Program-made: the position numbers and the translations under genes
Notes under the pieces: model-generated
The model's input: the letters and a program-made list of their open reading frames with translations, nothing else
The model's database searches: none
Told to the model about the DNA's origin: nothing
NCBI GenBank assembly: GCA_019914995.1
Contig: CM034127.1
Location: forward strand, 1,488,001 to 1,552,000
DNA length: 64,000 nucleotides
Direction: 5' to 3'
From: Acanthochlamys bracteata
Taxonomy: Eukaryota > Streptophyta > Magnoliopsida > Pandanales > Velloziaceae
Shown: in pieces, positions 54,595-64,000 of the stretch
Numbering within the stretch: the stretch's first letter is position 1
How the letters are laid out: each line of letters begins with the position of its first letter

Positions 54595-55145
54595 GCTTGT
54601 TACTGAAGCGATCGATTTCTCAAAAGAACTAGCTACATGTCTAAAGTCTACATCAAGATGATATGGGAGAGAAGAGACCTCCTTAGAGCTAGCTGTTCTT
54701 AAAAGAGGCCACAACTTGGTTTTCACTGTATGTTAGTTACTCTTTGTGGTTGCTTTACATACTTTCTTGGGTCGATTTTGCAAGTGATACTAAGATCTAC
54801 GTTCTACTTATTGATGTATTATGGTTGAACTAAACTCAGAATAAGGAGATCTGCAGATTAGCTGCAATAAGTCTGGTAGCAAGCAAGTCACAAAAAGGCA
54901 TCTTTGAAGCAAATTAGCAAGTTGTTCTAACCATGCACATGAACATTTGGCACCACCTGCAACCACCTTGGGTTGAGAGTGAAGTTCTTAGGCACTCTAT
55001 ACATCAGCAGGTTCTGTGAGAACAGTAGGGGGATTTCGAAGCAAGTTCATGCAGACTGCTGCAAGAGTGGTAAGGATAAACTCTCCACCGATTTAACGGA
55101 GGTCTATTCTTGACGTAAGGAAGAAGTTCAATAGCTCTGCAAATG
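54595..55145 (+). pseudogene. Relic of a PF03407 glycosyltransferase gene
   Basis: Two blocks align to the intact gene 3 kb downstream. The block 54595-54726 corresponds to 58086-58215 (shared GATTTCTC, ACATGTC and ATCA(A/G)GATGAT) and keeps a GTATGT donor at its end. The block at about 54955-55145 corresponds to about 59115-59300 (shared GTTCATGCAGACTGCTGCA-like, and TTCAATAGCTCTGCAAATG). Most of the DxD exon is missing. A one-base deletion after AAAGAA breaks the frame in the first block and a stop follows. It is a dead duplicate or fragment. Confidence 0.75.
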
Positions 55146-57402
55146 GAAAGAAATGGCCAGAACACAACGCTTGCCACAAACATGGAGATAGGGCAACAAA
55201 AGCGTGCACCTTAATCTTTCAATTTTGCTTCGTTTGATCGTTATAACGTACATAATGTTTGATCGTTTCTCTAGTTGGGCTAAAGAATTAAGATGGATAG
55301 GCCAAGTCAATAGAAACTATAGCCAACAGAGAGTCTGACAAAGCCCAATCCAATTGAATCATCATCATACAAGTAGAAGATTCTATGTACCAAAATAAAA
55401 AATGATTCACAACAAAGTTGGATTAAACATAAAAAAGTATTTACAGTAGAATGTTGGAGTATCCGTGATTGTGAATAAGAGATCCCACCAACCTAGCTGT
55501 GAGAAAAGTTATGCGACTGAATAAGAAAGCTTTCTGTAGTTGATTCTTTTTTTGGAACCTAATAAAAAACTCTGCTGCATTTCCACCTTATTCTTTTGAA
55601 GGTTACTTTCAAATTAATTTTATAGTTGTTTTTCTCGATCATGAAGCAAATACCGTCAGTGCGTAAGACAAACAAGGCATTAATACTTCCAATAAATATG
55701 ATAGGTGACAACTTGAATGAAAAGAAAACCTTCTGATTCGAGATCTCGATAATATTAGTCAAGCATTTCCTTTCAAAAACAAAAATTGAGTCAGTGTTAC
55801 AAACTTATTTTAAAAGAAAAAATAAAAAAAGAGACGCGAGTTCACTTCGAGAGTAGGTAATGTATGATAGAATGAATGGAACAGACCAACAACCAAAAAA
55901 ACTTCATTCATCAATAATTGCGAGTAATAGCCCGATTAGAGACAAGCATATAAATAAGTTTAATTAGTTCATATTATTTAAAAAGTAAAATATTGTAAAA
56001 AGTCTAAATTTCACGTCTAATGATTTGCTTCGAAAATGTCGTTTCTATGTATGAGAACACAGAAGAAGGAAAGAGTTTAGTAATGGCTGCTGAAATAAGC
56101 ATAGCATAATTAATAAACTTATTGACTAGAAATAAGCATGCTATTAAAATTCAAACATATTGACTAGAAATCTGGCACGTTATCTCGATGAAAATTACAG
56201 CTACTTGCGTAACAAATTTGTAAACAAAGAGATATCCATTATTTTCTAAGGAAATTAAGATGTGTCTGACAGTGAACTAGTCACGGGTGATTAAAACTTG
56301 AACCTCTTGGTCTTATAAATTCAAGTAAACAAAGCAAACGCTGGAATTATCAATTCATTACTGCAGGTCAAGAAAATTGGAGGCTTAAAAAACTAGTGTA
56401 GAAACTCTACCTAACAGGTTCTCAACCAGATAGCAGGTTATATACATTCCATAAACGACCGTTGAGGCTCATAGAATTATTCAGATGTCGGTTTATCAGT
56501 AAAAAATCTAAGTCCAAGTCAATGAAAATACCTCTCTTTTTTTCCAGGGAACTGATTTCTGAAACTGACATCTCACAGACAATATGCATAACTAACTACA
56601 TTTGACGCAATAGAACCGACCTTCGTTGACGTGTAGAGATTCTATTCTACGGTTAGGTATAGCGGGAGCATCCAAAAAAGAAAGAAACAACAAAAACGAA
56701 AGAAAAAGGAATAAGAGTGAAAGGGAAATGTCTAACCTCGTGCTGGTGAAGATGCAAACAGTCTCTTCAGCATCTCTTAATAAGTTGCAATAGGTCAATG
56801 AAATGGTTTTAGCATTTCATGCAGTAGCTACTATTGCATACACATCACTGACTTGATTCGAGCATGAAGAATTATACACAAGAGAAGTCTTCACATGTTG
56901 GATGATGTTGAAAAAGTGTGTTGTGTATCTTTTAAAAAATTACCTAGTAGTTTCTCTCTTTTAGAATATAACAAGCCTTTTCACTTCTTTTTTGAGTTTA
57001 TACACAAAGCAAAAGTAAAAAAATAAGAACTCCACTGGATTTTAAAAAGCATTTTTGGTTAGTATAAGGATTTGACAATTCTTCAAGACACCTATTCAAA
57101 GATGCAATTCAAAACACCTATTCAAAGCACTTCTTTAAGGAAATAACTCCGGAATTTGGAACACCTCTTAAGATAAATAACTGATCACTGAATTAGTTGT
57201 CAAGCACTATTTTATTTATTTTATATTTAAACAACTCCAACAGGTGATTAATTGAGGGAGTTTGAGTTCGCAGCATATCAAACATCAATACTTGCATGAC
57301 TCTACATACAGCAGTTTCTTAAGTAGGTACACAGAAGCCTTGCGAGAAGAAAAAGTAGAGCTACAAATTTAGTACCTGTTCTTGGCTAAAGAGATTGTCC
57401 TT
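55146..57402. other. Intergenic, A/T-rich, upstream of the glycosyltransferase gene
   Basis: No gene is recognised in these 2.26 kb. Short frames on the minus strand lack similarity and splice context. The last few hundred bases are presumably the promoter and leader of the gene at 57403. Confidence 0.5.
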
Positions 57403-59352
57403 ATGGAAGCCAACGTGAAGCAAATCCTTGGTTATCTGGGGTTTAAAGTGGATTCTGAAAATGTAATGCAAGCTCCAGAGTGCACGACAGGCAGGCTTGC
57501 TGGTCTTCTTGCTGCTTCTCTCCTGACCTTCGCAATCACGTACATCTGCTTGTGGTCAGTGCCTGGAGCCGGGTTCACCGTTTTGTCCCAGGATCCCCCT
57601 CCTATTGTGGTAAGCATCTCTAACAAATCACGTTGCATTAACTTCCAGAACAAACATGATGAACAGTACCAGAAAAAAGAAGAAATGTAGGATTCAGCAT
57701 GCAGAAGAGATAACTATTCCTTAGTTCAATGGTTGTCCTCTTGGAATATGCAAAGAAGCTGCATAACATGCATCCAATTCCAAAGAATAATAACTGGATT
57801 TAGCTGTCCATAATCAAACATGTTCTTTTCTTGTTTTTAGAAGGAAGCTATCCCCATACCAAAAGATGAACTGGATTTAGCTCTGGAGAAAGCTTCCTTG
57901 AATGGTACGGTAATCATCAGTGTTTTAAACGAGGCATATGTTCAGAAGCACGGGATACTGGATCTCTTCCTAAGAAGTTTACGAGAAGGTGAAGGTACGC
58001 GCTTCCTCATCAATCACCTCCTCCTTGTGGCCGTTGACCAGAGAGCCTTCAACAGTTGCCAGGCACTAGGACTCCATTGCTATCAGCTCATTACTGAAGG
58101 AGTTGATTTCTCTAAAGAAGTAATATACATGTCCGAAGACTTCATCAGGATGATGTGGAGAAGAACACTCTTTCTTGGAGAAGTGCTGAAGAAAGGCTAT
58201 AGTTTTGTCTTCACGGTACGTTTCTTTGACCGGATATATGACAGCTCTGCTTTACATTCAACAAATATCACATATATCATGGAGGCTTTTCTAGTTCAGG
58301 GCAAAGCTTTTGTCTTCTTGGAGTTCGCTAAATAAACATGGAAAAGAATAATGCAAATCTAGGCAGAAAGAGAAGGGTTATGCAAACAACAATAGCAGTC
58401 AAAACAAAAAAAAGAATATGCTAGAAAGGGTAATAAAAAAGGAAGTTCTCAATATATCTCTAGGGAAAGCAATTGAAAGGCAGATTATTTTGTAGCATGA
58501 ATATGCAACCTGAACATGACTAGTTTGTCAATGCTACAGTTTATACTAAAAAAAACTCCCCATGATCACAAAAACTCTTGTTTGATTATTATTGGTCCAC
58601 CATTAGAGCTATGCTTAATGCTGAACTCCCATGAACTTAATCCATCTTACATGACATCTTGTAAGAAAACAGATGAGCTAAAGTTCTGCATGATGCAAGA
58701 ATTATATTAAGCTCCTTGAAGTGTCCAGATACTGCTGAATCAAAAGTTATTTTTCAACCGACATTTTTCCCAATGACATTTACTACTTGTAATATATACA
58801 GCAAGGTAATATCCTAGTTTTCATAAAAGTTGATGGTAGATCTTATTTATGTTACAGGATATGGATGTGATGTGGGTAAGGAATCCGTTTACCAAGTTGA
58901 GTCCTGAGGAAGGAGACCTCCAGATTAGTTGTGATCAATTCAACGGAGAGCCATGGGATACCTCCAACCCACTCAATACGGGATTCTATTATACCATTTC
59001 AAATAACAGAACAACTAAACTTTTCGAAGAATGGTACGAAGCAAGAAACAATTTTCCTGGCATGAAAGATCAAGATGTTCTGCATATGATGAAAATGAAA
59101 GGAACCTTCAACAAGTTGGGAATGAGAGTTCGATTCTTAGACACCCTTTACTTCAGTGGCTTCTGTACAGATAGCAAAGATTTCAGAGAAGTACTCACAG
59201 TGCATGCGAACTGTTGCAGGAGTGTTAAAGCCAAGCTTGCTGATCTAACTGCCATAGTTGATGTTTGGAAAAGATTCAATAGCTCTGCAAATGCTTTGTG
59301 GCCTGAACATAAGGCATGTGCTAATTCCTGGGTAGAAGACACTAAAGTCTAG
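57403..59352 (+). CDS. Nucleotide-diphospho-sugar transferase family protein (PF03407, At4g15970-like)
   Basis: Three exons, 57403-57609, 57841-58215 and 58858-59352, encode 358 residues. The first in-frame ATG (57403) starts MEANVKQILGYLGF. One hydrophobic segment at about residues 34-52 (GLLAASLLTFAITYICLW) marks a type II membrane protein, probably in the Golgi. The catalytic domain starts near residue 80 (NGTVIISVLNEAYVQKHGILDLFL). The DxD-type metal/sugar-nucleotide motif is TDMDVMWVRNPF, with Asp-Met-Asp across the exon 2/3 junction. Further family marks are ISCDQFNGEPWDTSNPLNTG, FEEWYEARNNFPGMKDQDVL and VHANCCRSVKAKLADL. The acceptor and sugar are unknown; related plant enzymes include arabinosyl- and xylosyltransferases. 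A broken relative lies at 54595-55145. Confidence 0.9.
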
Positions 59353-60387
59353 CTCTTAGTCAGCATTTGTTGATGTATGTATTAAACCATTCATCAGTAA
59401 ACAAAACATGCAGAATATATGGAAGATGATTAACTGCATAAAGGACCATCAGTTAGTCTAGAGATTCGTATGTCGGTACATCTGCCAGTCCCAGCCACAT
59501 TCTGCAAACTGGTAACCAATCCATCACAGAAACTGACTTATTAACAATGCAGAAACAAGTTTAACTACTCTCCTACTCATCACTACAAACAGGGATTGAC
59601 TTACATTAGAAAATGAAAACTGATCATATAATACGTCAAACTAATTAGTAACATGCCTGATTGAGATACAGTCTCTTGCCAATAAAAAACTACTACCTCT
59701 TCGTGGTTCCAACTTTAAGCATTCACCAGCAGGGGTGTTTCCCAGTTTATCATCAGCAGGTGCCTGCAGCTAGAGTTGTGAGAGTGGCCAGCTGCATGCA
59801 ATTATCAGTACCACATCCAGAGATTCACCTGATTGAACAAACAAATGGCTTTTCTACTGAACTTAACTTGCTATTTAGCACTTCAAATCACTATATAGAC
59901 TCAATCCATATCACTATATAGCCTCAATCCATAACACTACATATAGGTTCCAAAGACAAAAGGTAATATAGAAAGCATGAGTTGACCTATGCAATTAGGA
60001 TATTAATAAAGGTAGAGTGAGGAGATTGTCATCTTAGAAGACAACATTTAATATATCATTACAATTCAAGCTATTGTCATGCAAACTTTCCAACGACTCA
60101 CAATCTTGCAGCTCTACCAGCAAGTCAAAGCAGAAAATTGAAAAGGGCATTCACAACCGCTACCAACTTTTATGATGAGTGGTATTTTTGAACCTTTAGT
60201 CAGTATAAGTATTATTTTCACTTTTGTATTCCACAAGTCAAAAATATATACGTCTTTATGAAATTTTCATATCAGGAACATGGTAAGGTCTTTGCTTGCC
60301 GTAAAAGATCACCTTTCTCCATTAAGCTGCCCACTTCAAAAATGGATAGAAGTTAGTATCAACTTAAGACTCCTCTCTTTATGATTA
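59353..60387. other. Intergenic between convergent glycosyltransferase and PPR genes
   Basis: The stretch holds both 3' untranslated regions. A short direct repeat (CACTATATAG followed by A/GCTCAATCCATA) occurs near 59889-59936. No gene is seen. Confidence 0.5.
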
Positions 60388-62601
60388 TTACATTATGCCT
60401 GCCCATCTCCTAAAAGCTTTAACATGCTCCACTCTCTTACTCTGAGCATCTGTTTTAGCATCTGATGCCTTTAAGTTCCTGTACAAATTTCTGTGGAGCT
60501 TCTGAAATTCCTTTCTATATTTCCACTTATCAATATACATGTTGTTCCTCGTCATGTAATTGATGACCTCCATCGCTCTCTCAAAATAGCCACCTTTAAG
60601 AAAATTCAACAAGAAGCAGTCAAATAAGTCTCTATTTGCTTTTAGGAGCCCATCTTCCATTGTCCTCCTAGCATCTCCCCATAGAATTGTAATATTACGA
60701 TACATTTTAAGTGACGAATAACAATCCACGAGGTGGTTGAAGGTATGCGCTGTGGGTAGAATATCTAGTTGTTGCATCCGCTTAAATGTCTTCAAAGCAT
60801 CTTCTATCATTCCAGTCTTCGAGAAAAACAGAATAGTTGAATTCAACTCATAAACCAAATTCGCATTGAAATTGTTCATACTTGTATCTAAGAGCCTTAT
60901 AAAATCTGATTTCCGAACTACAGCTGTATCAGATGCATCAAGGTCAAAAGGCTGATCGTTTGAACAACATATGGTTATGATGTTTTCATCAGACAAATCT
61001 AAAAAGTGACCAGCTTTCTTCATTTGCTCCAGCAGAACCTTTTGTTCTTCAAACATACTTCTTCCATGATATGCTCTCAGAAGCAACCTATATAAATTAA
61101 CCCCAACTGGCATCTCTGCTGAATGTAGATCATCTACAATGTCATGGGCTGTATCGAGCCAACCTAATTGAATAAAAGCTTCCACCACTTCAGAGGTCAA
61201 GCTGGAATGTTCAGGGTACTTTTCCTTTTGCATGCTAATTAGAAGACTAGATATCTTCTCTACTTCTCTTACTTTAACAAACCCGGTTATAAGCATTGAA
61301 AGTGCCTTCTTGCTGGGAACAAGCATTCCATCCATGAACATGATCAAATCCAAGTCATTCCATTGTTCAAAAATATCATCCTTTAACAGCTGGGTCTTGG
61401 CCTTTATTTTGTATCCTGTTCGAAGATTCCTTGAGCCGATCTGAATTAGACAAGGACTTGTCAAAGCGGTGTTTGTTGTCACTACATGTTCTTGGATACT
61501 TTTTGAACGTTTATACAACTCCAAAATAAGTTCAGCAGCAGCATCAAGATCATTATACTTCAAGTGTAAATTTAGCAGGCAGCTGTAGAAGAGCTTATAG
61601 TGGCGATTTAGTGTCACCGAACCAATACCATCAATGTGGACCCTTAACTTTAACAATTCATCCCGCTGGCCAAGCATCTCATAAATCTGAGCCATTATGA
61701 TAATAGAGTTGGCATCAGCTATAACCCCTACCCTTGGCATCAGATCTATAATTTCATGAGCCTTTATGGTAGACCCATACTTCGCACAGGAACCCAACAC
61801 AAGGTTGAATGTTGTAGTATCAGGATGGTGGAGCTTCTTTCCCTGAGAGCTTTTTGTGGATGCAGTATGGAGAAGCAACTCACAAATATCAACTAAGACC
61901 TGAGATGCTAGACAAGAACCAGTTTCTGTCTTCACTAAATGGAAAAACAATGTATTTAATATATCCAGCGGTGGGCAATAACCTCTTTCCAGTATGATTC
62001 TAAGAACAGTGGAGGCTGGAATCGGCATTTGTCTTCTAACTAGAATCAGAGCAAGGTTGGTCAAAGACTCACTGTGAAGAAAATGTGGTTTGTCCTTATG
62101 AATCAAAAGCACCAAGTCATACGCTTTATGCAGCCAATGGGGAGATGCGTAGGACATCGAAAGGAGTATTTTGCTCATTACTAGCGATTTGGGAAAACCA
62201 TGCAATTTTTTGTAATTCCTAAAAGCATCCCATGTTTCTTCTATACAGCCATCCTTCAGAGAAAGCTCAAGCCTCTGCAACAAGTCTGTCTTAGAGGAGC
62301 TTCCCCATGAAATTCCCGTACGAATAACGGGATTAGACTGAAACTGGGTAGTTGAGTTTTCCTTACACTGAATACTAAAAACACCATGAAGAATTCGGAA
62401 TGATGAACCCACATGAGTAACCTGAAATAAATAAATAAATATGTTAGTACATACGGGACTAATGTGTAGATTGAATGACAATTAGGACAAACCAAACTAT
62501 TGTCAGTGCTTACTTACATTCACACTTGCTGCGAATCTAGCGGTTCGAATTATGCACAAAACCCTTCTTCTAAGCTGGGAAAACTCAAACAAGTGGTTCA
62601 T
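60388..62601 (-). CDS. P-class pentatricopeptide repeat protein, At4g17616-like
   Basis: Two exons, 62601-62518 and 62421-60388 on the minus strand, encode 705 residues. The spliced start MNHLFEFSQLRRRVLCIIRT, followed by ARFAAS, is Arg-rich with no acidic residue after position 6, as in mitochondrial presequences. The large exon holds degenerate 35-residue helical repeats, for example TTFNLVLGSCAKYGSTIKAH, then EIIDLM, and AHTFNHLVDCYSSLKMYRNI. The C-terminal repeats end near NYMTRNNMYIDKWKYRKEFQ. No E, DYW or SMR domain follows. The sequence GISWGSSSKTDLLQRLELSL and the overall order resemble Arabidopsis At4g17616. P-class PPR proteins bind organelle RNA and guide its processing, splicing or stability; the target here is unknown. 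Confidence 0.9.
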
Positions 62602-63017
62602 CTTCTTCAGAAGATTTCATCTATACAATATCTTTTTTAAATACCAAATTATTCAACAATCATTCTCTGCAACAGAATTTATAATCACATGAATAACAAA
62701 GCACTGCAATGAACTAGAACTAATTCCATCACTCATCCAAAAATTTAAAGCAACAAAAATCTCCATTCTTCTAAAACAATATTCAGAAAAATTACAAAAA
62801 TATCCAGATCCGAATCTCGAATAACTAAATAATCCTGATCAATTCGAGAGCAAAATTAACAAAAATTACCTTTAAGCTCTTCTGAATTCGAAGGTACTCT
62901 CTGGAGTTGTTAACGAAGAGCTCGCCGGAGAAATAACAGTTGAAGCGAAGACGACGACGAAGAACCGAAGACGAAGAAGAGCCGATAGTTGCGCTTCGTT
63001 ACTTAGGCTGTAATTAA

Positions 63018-63038
63018 TGGGCTGTAATTAAAGGCCCA
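63018..63038 (-). promoter_or_regulatory. Site II pair upstream of the PPR gene
   Basis: TGGGCT (63018) and GGCCCA (63033) lie about 420 bp upstream of the start codon, just before the likely transcription start of the minus-strand gene. Site II boxes are common in promoters of nuclear genes for organelle gene expression. Confidence 0.45.
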
Positions 63039-63139
63039 CAAAGGAGTTATAAACCCACTCGTGTAAACTGAGAGAAGAGGACACGGCGAAGAACTCGCGC
63101 GGGAAACAAATAAGCGAAACGTACCGAACGAACGCTCGC

Positions 63140-64000
63140 ATGCGAACACGTAATATCTGCCGTTAATTTAATCATTCATTAAATCCGAGTCAAATAATCC
63201 GCTGGTTTATCCAAGAAAATTATCTACTCATAGATAGACAAATTTCGAACCGATATAAAAATTCGATCCAAAAAAATTAAATTCGTATCAGATTTTAGTT
63301 AAATTTGAGTTTGAGTCGAATTCAGACAAAAATTGATCCGTTTAACTTATTTAATTATTTATATATTATATATTATTTAATAATTAAAAAATAATAGTAT
63401 AAAATTTAAATTTAATATATATATATATATATATAATTTATTTTAATTTAACTAATTTTTATTTAATTTATAAATTTTATCAAAATTAATATATATTTTT
63501 AAATATATTATAATTAATAAATTTTATATATTATTGCTAAAAATTAATATTTATAAATTTATTTTAATAATTTTAATTATTAAATGAATCAATTCGAATT
63601 TGATTTGATTATAAAAAAATTGATTAGAATTGACACATTTGATTCATATAAATAGATCGAATTAAAATTAAATAATTTTAATTCGCTTATTCTATGAATG
63701 GATTCGAAAGTGATCTATGTATCTAAATTGTCACCCCTAATGTACTGAGATGCTTTGTGCGTGACCCAATCAACTCTTATACATGCACTTGTTTATCTTT
63801 TCTAGCTTTTTTTTTTCCAATACGATTTCTGGCCTAAAAAGAAAGGTTTAATCAATTTGGGGGATTTCAATTTAGTAAGAAATTTATTGTTTGATTTATT
63901 TATTTAAAACCTTTTTTTTTGTGTCGTTAATTGACTTGTTATCGTAATTTTTCTATTTGTAATAATATTCCTGGTGGAGAAGAAAGCCGGCGGGGTCTTG
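63140..64000. other. A/T-rich intergenic DNA to the window end
   Basis: No gene is recognised. The stretch holds low-complexity A/T sequence, a (TA)n run and repeated short motifs such as GAATTTGA and TCGAATT. It may be degraded repeat DNA, but no element boundary is visible. Confidence 0.5.
63413..63436. repeat. (TA)n microsatellite
   Basis: About eleven TA units in A/T-rich spacer. Confidence 0.9.

Noticed and set aside
63140..64000. Candidate copy of the dispersed A/T-rich element
   Set aside because: A/T-rich but the motif order and the GCGTTTG end are absent.

Overview
This is a gene-dense stretch of nuclear DNA from a flowering plant, most likely a eudicot. The genes have many short exons with GT-AG introns rich in A/T, the non-coding DNA is A/T-rich, and the products belong to families with clear Arabidopsis counterparts. 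I cannot name the species. Exon limits were read by eye from reading frame, splice sites and recall of family members; codon phase adds up across every multi-exon model except where a lesion is reported.

Layout. 1-7315 (+): C-terminal 1,231 codons of a VPS13-type lipid-transfer protein, whose 5' part lies before the window. 8719-17589 (+): nucleolar RNA-binding protein of the RBM28/Nop4 type. 19911-22432 (+): receptor-like cytoplasmic kinase of subfamily VII. 23339-26123 (+): unusual protein with two eIF4G-type MIF4G domains. 27121-29742 (-): DUF1499 protein, probably plastid. 30763-34382 (+): MORN-repeat membrane protein (MRF1/2-like). 35492-38913 (+): type I metacaspase with LSD1-type zinc finger (MC1-like). 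40573-43868 (-): MAP65-3-like microtubule bundler. 46462-51315 (-): casein kinase 2 beta subunit, frameshifted as written. 52575-54188 (+): COX23-like twin CX9C protein. 54595-55145: relic of a glycosyltransferase gene. 57403-59352 (+): its intact relative, a PF03407 nucleotide-diphospho-sugar transferase. 60388-62601 (-): P-class PPR protein (At4g17616-like).

The genes are unrelated housekeeping and signalling genes and form no pathway or cluster. Two pairs are divergent (DUF1499/MORN and CK2-beta/COX23). Three pairs are convergent (MIF4G/DUF1499, metacaspase/MAP65 and glycosyltransferase/PPR). Several intergenic gaps hold copies of one A/T-rich dispersed element of about 0.2-0.26 kb that starts near a GCGTTTG motif.

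I found no new multi-gene system. The points most worth checking are the 2-nt lesion and the U12-type intron in CK2-beta, a lost GT splice donor in the DUF1499 gene, the tandem-MIF4G protein, the dispersed element with a compensated 3' hairpin, and the glycosyltransferase relic.
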